Below, one piece after another: positions 33,053 to 42,634 of a stretch of DNA of 64,000 nt. The notes under the pieces were generated by a model that saw nothing but the letters and a program-made list of their open reading frames with translations, was not told where the DNA came from and did not search any database. Source of the DNA: Coprococcus aceti. GTDB lineage: Bacteria > Bacillota > Clostridia > Lachnospirales > Lachnospiraceae. The translations under genes and the position numbers were made by a program. The stretch is taken from assembly GCF_025567285.1 (NCBI RefSeq), contig NZ_JAOQJT010000006.1:1-64000 (forward strand). Reading direction: 5' to 3'. Every line of letters starts with the position of its first letter. Position 1 is the stretch's first letter.

Positions 33053-33940
33053 TTATTCTATACCAAGATCAAAAATGTAATTCAACAGCTTGATAATGTG
33101 GTCAACATTCTCCTCGCTGTTGCCCGGGAATGAGAGATACACATCGTTGTATCCCAGGTTCATGCGGTTGGCAAAATCCGTTCCGCTGATGTTTATTGCG
33201 TATGCGGAAGTGTGATTTGCGGAATCCTGCGCCGTTACTACACGATCCTTGAGCTCTCCCTCGAAGAGAGTTTTGAGAGTGCCATCATATGTATCAAGCG
33301 GATGTATCAGATTTATCCAACTGCAGCACTCAACTCCGGCCTTGTCGGATATCAGCACATCATATACATTGTCCTCGCACAGCAGCGGGAAGGAAGAGTA
33401 TTCCGTTCCATTTGCATCGTAGTCAGCGTCAAATGTAGTCGGATCGTAATGCAGGTTCTGCATATATTTGATCTTGTCCGAGTCCTTATAATTATAGTAG
33501 CTCTTATAGTCGTCTATAACGGATGTGTCCACGCTCCATGGATCAGGACTGTTGACCACCGCATATGCAAATACCGTCGGCCGGGTATTGGAATATACCG
33601 CCAGTGAGATCCAGGCCAGTGACACTACGATCATCAGTATTCCTATGATCTTCCATTTGTTGCAGTCTATAAAATAATGAAAACGCTGTGAGCGTGTCAT
33701 GTCCGCTGTCTCAGCCTTTTTTTGTGCCCGTCTGTATCTGCGGCGCTCTGATCTCGTCATGGCGTGAAGCTCAAGACTGTTTTCGGTCGCAAGGTCCGCT
33801 TTGGGCGCTGCAGATCTAGGATCTGAGAAACCGTCGGCCACCTCACGCTTGACACCCCTTGGCTGGATCAAAATGTCATCCGGGGCATCCTTCTGTGTGC
33901 TTTCCAGCACCTCTTCCTGTGTATTATCTTTTTTGCTCAT
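33053..33940 (-). CDS. Membrane-anchored extracellular protein, unknown
   Basis: 295 residues. A polar, basic cytoplasmic N-terminus of about 95 residues (with ERRRYRRAQKK) precedes a single transmembrane helix (about 97-115, IIGILMIVVSLAWISLAVY), then an extracellular domain of about 180 residues with VVNSPDPW, two adjacent cysteines (ECCSW) and a C-terminal helix. The outside part recalls the ligand half of extracellular solute-binding proteins, by eye only. It lies divergent to a sugar ABC importer, to which it may be related. No ribosome site strong enough to exclude a later start, but the ATG has AGGAG nearby. Confidence 0.6.
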   Translation of the reverse strand: MSKKDNTQEEVLESTQKDAPDDILIQPRGVKREVADGFSDPRSAAPKADLATENSLELHAMTRSERRRYRRAQKKAETADMTRSQRFHYFIDCNKWKIIGILMIVVSLAWISLAVYSNTRPTVFAYAVVNSPDPWSVDTSVIDDYKSYYNYKDSDKIKYMQNLHYDPTTFDADYDANGTEYSSFPLLCEDNVYDVLISDKAGVECCSWINLIHPLDTYDGTLKTLFEGELKDRVVTAQDSANHTSAYAINISGTDFANRMNLGYNDVYLSFPGNSEENVDHIIKLLNYIFDLGIE

Positions 33941-34325
33941 TCAAAACTCCTCTGCACGAAAAGAGCCGGAGGGCGTCCGGTCTTCCGCGTCAAATATATT
34001 TAATAATAGTATACTAACATATAGAAGAGGAGAACAGAACCCCTCCAATAGTGAAAAAAGTCTAAAATTTAAAATTGCACAATAAAACAGATCGGTTTTG
34101 CATGCACTATACATAATGACTAAAAGAAAACCTTGTAAATAAGCTGTTTTCTATATATAAAGTACAGTTGCCATATTAGCCGGAAAGGCGCATGGAATGT
34201 ACGAAAAATAGGCTATTTGACAAAAATGATAAAATACACGCCTTATAGATAAAGTTTAATTAGTTATTTTTTTAGCTTAAAAAAAGGCGAATGTGCAAAA
34301 AAGATAAAAAAACTCAAAAAAGGGG

Positions 34326-34354
34326 TTGCCAAATTAGATAATATGCCCTATAAT
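34326..34354 (+). promoter_or_regulatory. Main promoter of the sugar ABC operon
   Basis: TTGCCA-N17-TATAAT; leader about 140 bases. Confidence 0.8.
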
Positions 34355-34363
34355 AAGCCTATG

Positions 34364-34382
34364 TTGACAAGGACGTTGTCAA
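34364..34382. promoter_or_regulatory. Candidate operator at the transcript start
   Basis: TTGACAAGGACGTTGTCAA, a 7-5-7 palindrome beginning about three bases after the expected start point; suits a repressor of LacI or similar type. Confidence 0.55.
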
Positions 34383-34498
34383 TAAAATCACAACAGAGGT
34401 CATGAAAAAGCATGACACGGCATTCCGGATATGCTCGATAAGGTGATTTTAGAGCATAGCATTGGAATAGCACACATATTTAAAAGGAGGGTTTTTTT

Positions 34499-35926
34499 GT
34501 GAGAAAAATCAAAAAGGCGTTAGCACTTTCATTAGCTATGGCAATGGGATTATCACTCGTTGCATGTGGCGGAAATGATGATGCTACAACAGAGGCAACA
34601 ACAGAGGCTAAGACAGAGGCAACAGAGGCAGCATCAGATGATGCTACAGAGGCAACAGAGGCAGATGCTTCAGCAACAGGAGCAATTGCAGCACCTAGCA
34701 CAGATGGCTGGGATGACAGCAAGAAGATCTACGCTTACTCATGGGATGAGGATTTCTCAAAGAAGATGAACGTCGTTCTTGACAAGTTCCCAGAGTACAA
34801 GGACTATGTTGAGTTCGTAACACTTGGTGTTGGTGGAACAACAGATGAGTACAAGACAGCTATTGATACAGCTCTTACAAGTGGAGATAAGTATCCTTCA
34901 CTTATCCCTGCTGATAACGATGTAGCTAAGTACTGGTCAGAGGATGACACAAAGACAGCTAACCTTACAGATCTTGGTTTCACAGATGATGTTATGGCTA
35001 ACTCATATGACTTCGCTAAGCAGTATGGCACATACAACGGCGAGCTTAAGGCTGTTACATGGCAGGCTACAGCAGGTTCTGTATTCTACAGAAGAGACAT
35101 TGCTAAGGAAGTTCTTGGATCAGATGATCCTGAGACAGTTCAGGCAGCTCTTGCTGATTGGGACAAGTTCTTCGAGACAGCAGAAAAGTTAAAGGGTGCT
35201 GGATACAAGATCGTATCTGGTCCTTCAGATGTTAAGTACGCTATCTGGGATACTCAGTCACAGCCTTGGGTAACAGATGACGGTTCATCAGAGAAGCTTA
35301 CACTTGACGGTGCAGTTACAGAGTACCTTGAGACAGGTAAGAAGATCTATGATGGTGGATATTCAAACAACACAGCCCTTTGGGATTCATCATGGGCTGC
35401 TGATATGGCAAATGATTCAAAGGTATTCTGCTACTTCGGATGTCCTTGGTTCATAGGTTCAATGCAGGGTAACGGCGCTGTAGATGGTAACTGGGGAGCT
35501 GTTACAGGCCCTACATCATACCACTGGGGCGGTACATACGTAATGGTCGGTAAGGATACACCAAACCCAGAGCTTTGTGCATTCCTTCTTTACGAGTTAA
35601 CATGTGATCCAGATGTTGGTGTTGATATCACAAACAAGACAGGTGACTGTGTAAACAACAAGGCAGCTAACGAGAGACTTATCAATGGTGAGCTTTCAAG
35701 CGAAAATGCAGCTCAGAAATTCCTTGGCGGACAGAACCCAATCGAGGTATGGGCAGCATCAGCAGAGGGAATCAACCTCAGCAACACAACATACCAGGAT
35801 GCTTCAATCAAGGCATTCATCGACGAGGCAGCTACAGCTTACAACTCAGGTACATACACATCAGTTGATGATGCTGTTAAGTACATCGAGGACAAGTGTG
35901 CTTCAGAGCTTGGTATCTCAAAGTAA
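34499..35926 (+). CDS. Sugar ABC transporter substrate-binding lipoprotein
   Basis: 475 residues. Lipoprotein signal MRKIKKALALSLAMAMG with lipobox LVAC (Cys23), then a low-complexity Thr/Glu/Ala linker to about residue 60, then a type-1-sugar-binding fold (SWDEDFSKKMNVVLDKF near 80, and late WGGTYVMVGKDTPNPEL). Starts at GTG with AAGGAGGG eight bases upstream. It should deliver a carbohydrate to the two permeases encoded next. Codon use is highly biased, like pckA, so strong expression is likely. The sugar cannot be told; no glycosidase is adjacent. Confidence 0.93.
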   Translation: MRKIKKALALSLAMAMGLSLVACGGNDDATTEATTEAKTEATEAASDDATEATEADASATGAIAAPSTDGWDDSKKIYAYSWDEDFSKKMNVVLDKFPEYKDYVEFVTLGVGGTTDEYKTAIDTALTSGDKYPSLIPADNDVAKYWSEDDTKTANLTDLGFTDDVMANSYDFAKQYGTYNGELKAVTWQATAGSVFYRRDIAKEVLGSDDPETVQAALADWDKFFETAEKLKGAGYKIVSGPSDVKYAIWDTQSQPWVTDDGSSEKLTLDGAVTEYLETGKKIYDGGYSNNTALWDSSWAADMANDSKVFCYFGCPWFIGSMQGNGAVDGNWGAVTGPTSYHWGGTYVMVGKDTPNPELCAFLLYELTCDPDVGVDITNKTGDCVNNKAANERLINGELSSENAAQKFLGGQNPIEVWAASAEGINLSNTTYQDASIKAFIDEAATAYNSGTYTSVDDAVKYIEDKCASELGISK

Positions 35927-36040
35927 TCTATCCCTAAAATAAAGGATAAAACTATAAAGTAACAAAATGCACGCATCAGTAATGAAAGTTGCTGGTGCGT
36001 GTGTACTATAGACCAATATTTTAAGGGGGCGTATCACACT

Positions 36041-36982
36041 ATGAAAAAGAACAAGACAGTTGAATACGGCAAGTATGGTTTGATGTTCCTCATTCCGTTC
36101 TTCCTTGTTTTCCTTATCTTTCAGCTGTATCCACTTATCTATACGTTCTACAACTCATTTATCTACTCAGCTAAGAATGGTAGATATGTGACAACAAGCG
36201 TAGGACTCGGTAACTTTACCAATTATGTGTTTGCAAAGACCGGAAGTGAGTTCTGGCAGGCACTTGCTATAACAGTTGTTCTGTGGTTGGTAAACTTCGT
36301 ACCTCAGATCCTTCTCGCACTTGTTCTTGCTGCCTGGTTCACAGACATCAAGGTTAAGATAAAGGGTCAGGGTGTATTCAAGGTAATCATGTACATGCCT
36401 AACATCATTACAGCAGCTACAATCGCCGTTCTCTTCTACGGTATGTTCGAGGTTCAGGGACCTATCACGAGCCTGTTCAGAAGTTGGGGATGGTGTGATG
36501 AGGGTGGTATCCTGAATCACGGCTGGGCATCACTTATAATCATTGCTTTTATCCAGTTCTGGATGTGGTATGGTAATACAATGATCGTCCTTTGTGCAGG
36601 TATTCTCGGTATCAATCCATCACTTTACGAGGCAGCCAGTGTTGATGGTGCTACATCAAAGCAGCAGTTCTTTAAGATAACACTTCCACTGCTCAAGCCG
36701 ATCTTACAGTACACACTTGTAACATCAGCTATCGGTGGTCTGCAGATGTACGATATTCCACAGCTCTTCAACGAAGGTAACCCGGTTGTAAGAGTAGGTG
36801 GATCGGATGTCAATTCTACAACAACAGTAGTTATGCTTATCAAGAAGTACGTAAGTGCAGGTCCTACACAGGATTATGGTAAAGCTGCAGCTTACTCAGT
36901 AATGCTTTTCGCATTCACATTGATTATAAGCTTACTGTTCTACAAGCTGACATCAGAGAAAACAGAAAAACAAGGAAAGTAG
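36041..36982 (+). CDS. Sugar ABC transporter permease (MalF/UgpA type)
   Basis: 313 residues with six membrane segments. The first, FLIPFFLVFLIFQLYPLIYTFYNS, and the EAA loop (LYEAASVDGATSKQQFFKITLP) are typical of the first inner-membrane subunit of CUT1 importers. ATG 36041 has AGGGGG nine bases upstream. Works with the next gene as a heterodimer. No ATPase gene accompanies them; in many Firmicutes one shared MsmX-type ATPase serves several importers. Confidence 0.93.
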   Translation: MKKNKTVEYGKYGLMFLIPFFLVFLIFQLYPLIYTFYNSFIYSAKNGRYVTTSVGLGNFTNYVFAKTGSEFWQALAITVVLWLVNFVPQILLALVLAAWFTDIKVKIKGQGVFKVIMYMPNIITAATIAVLFYGMFEVQGPITSLFRSWGWCDEGGILNHGWASLIIIAFIQFWMWYGNTMIVLCAGILGINPSLYEAASVDGATSKQQFFKITLPLLKPILQYTLVTSAIGGLQMYDIPQLFNEGNPVVRVGGSDVNSTTTVVMLIKKYVSAGPTQDYGKAAAYSVMLFAFTLIISLLFYKLTSEKTEKQGK

Positions 36983-36992
36983 GTGAACAAAG

Positions 36993-37853
36993 TTGGATCA
37001 GACAGAATCAAAAGCAACGGGAACGAGGGTTTTAAGATATGTCATCTGTATCATACTTTGTTTCCTGTCAATCATACCGTTTTATATTTTGTTAATTAAC
37101 TCAACACTTAAGTCCAGTGATATTCTTACAGGAATAAAGCTTGTTCCTGGCTCACAGTTCATCACTAACTTCAAGGGACTTTTAGAGGGTGGTGCGAAGA
37201 CGAGTGGAGTAAACGTACTTCAGGCTATGCTCAATTCGTTAATTATCACAGTACCTGCAACAGCTCTTCAGATCTACTTCGGTTCTCTGACAGCTTACGC
37301 AGTTACAGTTTACAATTTCAAGGCAAAGAATTTTGCATGGGGCTTCATATATGCTATCATGATGATTCCTCAGCAGGTATCTATCGTAGGTTTCATCAAG
37401 ATATGTAACCTCACACATATTTATGGTTCATATCTTGCAATGATCATTCCAGCGATCGCAGCACCAACAACTGTTTACTTTATGAAGCAGTACATGGAGA
37501 CTGGCCTCTCAGTAGAGATCGTAGAGGCTGCCAGAATTGATGGATCAGGAGAAATTCATACGTTCAACTCGATCGTACTTCCTCTTCTGAAGCCAGCTAT
37601 GGCAACTCAGGCAATCTTCGGATTCGTTGCATCATGGAATAACCTGTATACACCTTCTATCATACTTGCTACAGAGAGAAAGAAGCAGACAATGCCAATG
37701 TACGTTCAGGCGTTAAAGGCAAATGATAAGTCAAGAGATTGGGGTCAGATCTATTGTGGACTTTTCACAACTGTTATTCCAATCCTCGTAATGTACTTCT
37801 TCCTTTCTAAATATATTATTGCAGGTGTTGCACTTGGTGGTGTAAAGGAGTAA
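36993..37853 (+). CDS. Sugar ABC transporter permease (MalG/UgpE type)
   Basis: 286 residues with six membrane segments; YVICIILCFLSIIPFYILLINST at the start and the EAA loop VEIVEAARIDGSGEIHTFNSIVLP. The end VALGGVKE is a common MalG-type terminus. Starts at TTG with AGGTGA six bases upstream, 10 bp after the first permease. Closed by the terminator at 37876-37935. Confidence 0.93.
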   Translation: MDQTESKATGTRVLRYVICIILCFLSIIPFYILLINSTLKSSDILTGIKLVPGSQFITNFKGLLEGGAKTSGVNVLQAMLNSLIITVPATALQIYFGSLTAYAVTVYNFKAKNFAWGFIYAIMMIPQQVSIVGFIKICNLTHIYGSYLAMIIPAIAAPTTVYFMKQYMETGLSVEIVEAARIDGSGEIHTFNSIVLPLLKPAMATQAIFGFVASWNNLYTPSIILATERKKQTMPMYVQALKANDKSRDWGQIYCGLFTTVIPILVMYFFLSKYIIAGVALGGVKE

Positions 37854-37875
37854 TATATATTGTAATCAATTAAAT

Positions 37876-37935
37876 ATAATGTAGGTATCGATGACTCTTG
37901 GGTCGATCGATACCCGCATTATATTATTTTTTTTT
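37876..37935 (+). terminator. Terminator of the sugar ABC operon
   Basis: ATAATGTAGGTATCGAT pairs with ATCGATACCCGCATTAT, followed by nine T. Confidence 0.88.
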
Positions 37936-37965
37936 ACGAAACAATAAGCGAAGAGGACATTTTGA

Positions 37966-38784
37966 ATGAGCGAGATATCAAACAACAGGGAAGAGAGCAG
38001 AGAGAATGACAGGGGAAAAGAGAAAGAACCACTTCTGAGACGGGCAATGGATGCGTTTGGAACTATATTTGCACTTAATGTGTGCTTTGTAGTTGGCTGT
38101 ATACCTATATTTACAGTGGGAGCATCGCTGTCAGCTCTTTATGCTATGTGTATAAGACTGCAGGAGGATGAGGAAGAGACGGTTGTCGCCGGATTTATCC
38201 ATGAGTTTAAGAGAAACTTTAAACAGTCGACCATAGCGTATTTCTTTATTCTGCTTGCGATATTTGTAATGTATTTTGAATTCCTGCTTGTCAAGAGAGT
38301 GACGGGATTCATATCTACATTCTACACAGGAATTCTTGTGACAGAACTTATATTTATGGGACTTATTGTTCCGTTTTTGTTCCCGTTGATAGCCAGATAC
38401 AACAATAAGCTGGGAACCACGGTGAGAAACTCACTGGCTTTGGCTATCACATATAAGGGCTCATGGTTAAAAGTATTTATCGCATGGTTTGCACCTATAT
38501 TTATATGCGTGAGATACCCTATGATATTTGTTAATATATGGTATCTGTGGGTTTTATTCATATTTGGTGCGATTGCATACGGAACCAGTACGACGATGAG
38601 GAAGATATTCAGACTCAACGAGAAGAAACTGGAGGAAACCGCCCGAAAAGCCGAGGAAGAGGCGAAGAAGGCAAAGGAGGAGGCTGAAGCTGCTGCGAAA
38701 CTGTTAGAAGCCGAGGCTGAAGCTGAAGAAAAGGATAAAGAGGATACAGGGAATAAAGAAGACTTGGATTCGGAACAGGCATAA
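37966..38784 (+). CDS. DUF624 (YesL-like) membrane protein
   Basis: 272 residues. After a polar N-terminus (to about 30) come about five membrane segments in 35-205 with FALNVCFVVGCIPIFTVGASLSALY, the YesL/DUF624 hallmark; the C-terminal 60 residues form a charged, Glu/Ala/Lys coiled-coil-like tail. YesL-like genes commonly sit beside sugar ABC importers and are thought to aid them, without proven function. GAGGA lies nine bases before ATG. A terminator separates it from the permease gene, so transcription is partly independent. Confidence 0.88.
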   Translation: MSEISNNREESRENDRGKEKEPLLRRAMDAFGTIFALNVCFVVGCIPIFTVGASLSALYAMCIRLQEDEEETVVAGFIHEFKRNFKQSTIAYFFILLAIFVMYFEFLLVKRVTGFISTFYTGILVTELIFMGLIVPFLFPLIARYNNKLGTTVRNSLALAITYKGSWLKVFIAWFAPIFICVRYPMIFVNIWYLWVLFIFGAIAYGTSTTMRKIFRLNEKKLEETARKAEEEAKKAKEEAEAAAKLLEAEAEAEEKDKEDTGNKEDLDSEQA

Positions 38785-38810
38785 AGCCTGAAGATAGTGA
38801 TATTTCCCAT

Positions 38811-38847
38811 AAAAGAGGTTAAAGAGAAATCTTTAACCTCTTTTTTT
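38811..38847 (+). terminator. Terminator after the DUF624 gene
   Basis: AAAAGAGGTTAAAG pairs with CTTTAACCTCTTTT around AGAAAT, then more T. Confidence 0.93.
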
Positions 38848-38942
38848 ATGAAAAAGTGTCACATTTATGATAATGTAATCGTTATATATAGTGAACGTTC
38901 AAAAAAGACAGAATATCAAGGGGTGTTCATGGCGGGGAACAC

Positions 38943-39536
38943 ATGAAAAAGGATAGGGAAATTATGCATAATGATAAGAAAGACAGCGAATTGATAGCAG
39001 AATATTATGACAAGTACGAACAGAAGTTATACAGGCTGTCGTATGCCGTATTGGGAGATATATGGCAGGCGGAGGAGGCTGTACAGGAGACATTTCTGAA
39101 AGTCATAAGATACAGGAATATGATAAAAAGGATGCCGGAGGAGAAGAGGTCGGCGTACATAACCAAGACTGCAAGAAATATCGCTGTTGATATGTACAGG
39201 AAAAATAAAAGAGATAAAGAGGCTGTGTGCAGTCTGCAGGGGGATGACGATTCCACGGAACTTGCAGACAACATCCTGTGGAGTCATGCCGATCCATCGG
39301 TGAAGAGCAATATGGCTGATGAGGTGGAGAACAGACAGTTGATAACAGGCATACTTGGAAGATTATCTGATGATGATGCCCTAGTGCTCCAGCTAAGGAT
39401 AGTGCGGCAGCTCAGTGTAAGAGAGACAGCTGATCTGATGCGGCTGACAGAGGCTGCGGTCCGGAAGAAATATGAGCGGGCGGTAAAGAGAGCGCGAAAA
39501 CTGCTGATGAAGGAGATGATGCTGGATGGAGAATAG
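38943..39536 (+). CDS. ECF-type RNA polymerase sigma factor
   Basis: 197 residues. Sigma region 2 (about 20-90: YDKYEQKLYRLSYAVLGDIWQAEEAVQETFLKV) and region 4 (about 135-190: LSDDDALVLQLRIVRQLSVRETADLMRLTEAAVRKKYERAVKRARKLL) are joined by a short linker. A five-codon frame, ATG GCG GGG AAC ACA TGA at 38930-38947 with AAGGGG upstream, overlaps the start (ATGA), so translation may be coupled; ATG 38964 is an alternative start. The next two genes encode a membrane protein and a lipoprotein, the usual company of an ECF factor controlled across the membrane. Confidence 0.9.
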   Translation: MKKDREIMHNDKKDSELIAEYYDKYEQKLYRLSYAVLGDIWQAEEAVQETFLKVIRYRNMIKRMPEEKRSAYITKTARNIAVDMYRKNKRDKEAVCSLQGDDDSTELADNILWSHADPSVKSNMADEVENRQLITGILGRLSDDDALVLQLRIVRQLSVRETADLMRLTEAAVRKKYERAVKRARKLLMKEMMLDGE

Positions 39537-41085
39537 GAATATGGAGAATGTTGATAACACGGACAATACGGATAATATGGACAAGCTGTCTGAACATGAA
39601 TTTTCGGCAGAATACAAAGCTAAAAAGGAAAATCTGCTCGCCGGAATGAGAGATATGGAGGAGTCCGGCAGACCGACAGGCCTCGGGAAAAGACATGGAG
39701 GAATGGAGAGATTTATCAAGGTTGCAGCACTGCTGCTGTGTGGTGTGATCCTTATACCGGTATCGATCCATGCTGCGGTCAGCGTGTATAGATTTACGAT
39801 CGAGAAGAATGGTGATTATGCAAGTGGAACGATAGAGCTCAATGACGATGGTGTTGCCACAGCTGCAGATGATACCGAGAGCACGGAGACTCTGGACGCG
39901 ATGAAAAAGAGAATGGCGGAGGAGGAAGAAAATGGAACACAGAGCATAATGAAAGGAAGCGATGGTAATTCATACATGATAAATTCTGGCAAAAGATACG
40001 TGGAGATCACTCTTGATTATCTGCCGGAAGGCGTGGTTCAGGTCGAGGAATGTAAGTATGACAGCCCGGACAGGAAAGGATATATGGGAATATCCATAGC
40101 GGCAACCCAGTGGAATGGACAGTCGAATACTGTGATAAACCGAAGCATCGAGGATGCCACAGTCAGACAGGCGGGAAGTTATGAGTACCTGTTGTTTGAG
40201 AGGGGAGGAGTTGATTGGGGATTTGATAGAGTGCTGTACGTTCCGATAAAAGAAGAGTCCGTTATTCTGACTGTGTATATCGGCTGCGATATAACGGATG
40301 AGGAACTGGACAAGATCGTGACCGGAATAAATGTCAAGGATGCTGAGGGCGATGATCCATCTAACTGGGTCGGAGTTGACTCAACATTTTATGATGACAA
40401 TCCGGATAATGTTGATACGATCCAGGTGGATGACAAGTACACATTTATAGGATTGGACGAGTCGTTTGTTGTGGATGGCGTAGAGATGACGGTAAACAGT
40501 GTGAACGTATACGATGACACCCGGGGAATAGATCCTACGGATATGCTCTATGTTGTGGGAGATCTCAAGGAGAAAGGTCTGGTGGATACGGACGGAAACT
40601 TTGTGGATGTCAGATGTCGGAGGATGAACGAAGCGACAGATAACAGCTTTACAAGCTGGGGAGATTATAATAACAGCAGCTTGCGGATGGTTGCGGTGGA
40701 TATCACATATAAAGCGGACTACAGAGCATATCCGTATGACGATATAGTTATAGATCTTGAGAGGGGAGAAAAACTCTCGGGGGACAATCTGGCGCCACCG
40801 GTTGACACGAATTATTATTGCGGAGATGGTGAGCCTCGTGCGAGTTATGGAAGACGGATGACATATGGGGTACCTGCGTATGTAGTAGATGACGGCACAG
40901 AGATTGCTGAAAAGAGCGTGGATGGCTACTGCTGCCTGAAGAGGGATGGCGAAGAACATTTGCTGACGGTGTATTTCCTTGTTGACGAGAGTGAGCTTGA
41001 GGATTGTTACATGCAGGTAAGTCCGAGCAGTTCAATGGCAGATTATTATGAGTATATGACAATATATCTTGGCGAAGGAGAGTAA
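39526..41085 (+). CDS. Membrane anti-sigma-type protein (DUF4179-like)
   Basis: 519 residues. About 60 cytoplasmic residues, one transmembrane helix (about 63-85, FIKVAALLLCGVILIPVSIHAAV), and a large extracellular part with strand-rich sequence, including two acidic segments (YDDNPDNVDTIQVDDKYTFIG near 285-305). The layout equals that of anti-sigma factors that hold an ECF factor at the membrane until an outside signal arrives. The ATG overlaps the end of the sigma gene by 11 bp; ATG 39541 is a possible second choice. The signal is unknown. Confidence 0.8.
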   Translation: MENRNMENVDNTDNTDNMDKLSEHEFSAEYKAKKENLLAGMRDMEESGRPTGLGKRHGGMERFIKVAALLLCGVILIPVSIHAAVSVYRFTIEKNGDYASGTIELNDDGVATAADDTESTETLDAMKKRMAEEEENGTQSIMKGSDGNSYMINSGKRYVEITLDYLPEGVVQVEECKYDSPDRKGYMGISIAATQWNGQSNTVINRSIEDATVRQAGSYEYLLFERGGVDWGFDRVLYVPIKEESVILTVYIGCDITDEELDKIVTGINVKDAEGDDPSNWVGVDSTFYDDNPDNVDTIQVDDKYTFIGLDESFVVDGVEMTVNSVNVYDDTRGIDPTDMLYVVGDLKEKGLVDTDGNFVDVRCRRMNEATDNSFTSWGDYNNSSLRMVAVDITYKADYRAYPYDDIVIDLERGEKLSGDNLAPPVDTNYYCGDGEPRASYGRRMTYGVPAYVVDDGTEIAEKSVDGYCCLKRDGEEHLLTVYFLVDESELEDCYMQVSPSSSMADYYEYMTIYLGEGE

Positions 41086-41087
41086 AT

Positions 41088-42482
41088 ATGAGGAAAAGAA
41101 GATGGATGATATGTGCAGCTTTGGTTTGCCTTGCGATGGCGTGCGGTGGCTGCGCGGATAAGAAAAAGGAAGCAAACACGGCGGTCATAGAGGGCGATGA
41201 TATCAAGGAATACAGCAGCGGAACGGACACGTCCGGGGACACCGAGAAGGATGCAGATTATGATGACAGTGTGGGTGGACTTGCCAGAACACTCAGCATT
41301 CCGACCAGCGTAAGTGTTGATATACCTGTTGAAAATTGCGGAACTTTGGAGTCTGCAAGCATCAAAGCGTCGGAGATCAAGACTCCGGATGCCGATAAGA
41401 TGTATACGAAGAAGTTCACCATGGGCAGCATAGGAGCTGAAGACAGGGAGACGATACTCAAAAGCATATTTGACGAGGAGGATGGAGTTTTCGAGTATCC
41501 ATATGATATGAAGGACAGTGTGACACAGGAGCAGAGAGATGAACTGTTCGCTCATAGGGGTGCGGATGTGGATTACAGCAAGGATTATTTTATTGGAAAG
41601 ATAGATGGAGTTGAGTACATACTGTATTTCTATGATCAGTCGTGGATATCAGATGAGGGATTTTCCATCCAGCTTGCGGCGACGGATCCGGTTCCTGAAG
41701 ATATGGCGGACAAGGGTGCGACATTCACGGAGTATACCTCATGGGATCCCGCGGAACTGATAACGGCAAATGAAGGGAATCCGTCGGACGTTCAGACTGA
41801 TGAATCCAATATGAGTGGCATGGATGAGGATGCCGGAATGGTAAAAGCGCTGGACTACATGGACAAATGGGGCTTTAATGATGTGGTCCCTACATCACAG
41901 TCGGAGCTTTACCGCCAATATAGTGATGAGTATGGAGAGGTTGTAGGATATGAGAAGGATGGATACTCTGTGACATTTCAGGCGTCCGTGAATGGACAGC
42001 CGCTCTATCAGCCGGATGCATTTGGCATAGACACCATCTCAAACCAGAAGAATGCGGAGGACAGTGGTTCGTTTTCTGCAGAGAAATACTACTATACGGA
42101 GCAGTCCACATACAGTATCGCATTTACAGGAGAGAAACTTACGGGATTTACATGTACTTGGCCGATGAAGTCCGCGGGGGATATTCGGGATGCAGGGACA
42201 CTGATCACCTGGGATTCTGCGGTGACAAGCCTCAAGGGAGTCATGGAGAGCCACTTTGCGGATTATACCGGATATAATTCAGTGGAGTTCAACGATGTGA
42301 GACTCACATATTTCAGGATAAAGACAGGGGACGGCGAGTATGAGGCTATACCTGTGTACTCATTTGCACAGTTGGATTCGGATCATTCCGACACTTACCC
42401 GATACAGCTTGTACTGATAGATGCGAGGGATGGAAGCGAGGTCAGCATGGTTCAGGATGAGGCGAGATTCCTGAATAAATAG
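41088..42482 (+). CDS. Lipoprotein of the sigma operon
   Basis: 464 residues. N-terminal MRKRRWMICAALVCLAMACGG with a probable lipobox at AMAC (Cys19; Cys22 is an alternative), an acidic, likely disordered linker, then soluble extracellular sequence without a family I recognise. Two bases separate it from the preceding gene, with AAGGAGAG six bases before ATG. It may sense envelope state for the anti-sigma protein; that is inferred from the operon only. Confidence 0.72.
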   Translation: MRKRRWMICAALVCLAMACGGCADKKKEANTAVIEGDDIKEYSSGTDTSGDTEKDADYDDSVGGLARTLSIPTSVSVDIPVENCGTLESASIKASEIKTPDADKMYTKKFTMGSIGAEDRETILKSIFDEEDGVFEYPYDMKDSVTQEQRDELFAHRGADVDYSKDYFIGKIDGVEYILYFYDQSWISDEGFSIQLAATDPVPEDMADKGATFTEYTSWDPAELITANEGNPSDVQTDESNMSGMDEDAGMVKALDYMDKWGFNDVVPTSQSELYRQYSDEYGEVVGYEKDGYSVTFQASVNGQPLYQPDAFGIDTISNQKNAEDSGSFSAEKYYYTEQSTYSIAFTGEKLTGFTCTWPMKSAGDIRDAGTLITWDSAVTSLKGVMESHFADYTGYNSVEFNDVRLTYFRIKTGDGEYEAIPVYSFAQLDSDHSDTYPIQLVLIDARDGSEVSMVQDEARFLNK

Positions 42483-42528
42483 ACCACAAATGAGTTGCAT
42501 ATTTGGCTGTGTAATTGTGCATGTCTGC

Positions 42529-42558
42529 TTGACAACAGAGAGCGTACATAAGTATAAT
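42529..42558 (+). promoter_or_regulatory. Promoter of hprK
   Basis: TTGACA-N18-TATAAT, 77 bp before the start codon. Confidence 0.8.
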
Positions 42559-42634
42559 TAATTGCGATAAAATAAGTCATATTGACTATATTAGGAAAGG
42601 AAAAACATCGGTTTCGGTGTTGCAGAGGGTTTAT

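Larger units (their letters stand above)
33941..34498. other. Long intergenic region before the sugar ABC operon
   Basis: 558 bases with no gene. It contains a possible upstream promoter TTGTAA-N17-TATAAA (34133-34161), the main promoter at 34326-34354, the palindrome at 34364-34382, a hairpin GTCATG-AAAAAG-CATGAC (34399-34416) and AAGGAGGG before the GTG start. The 34200-34325 part is very A-rich. Confidence 0.65.
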
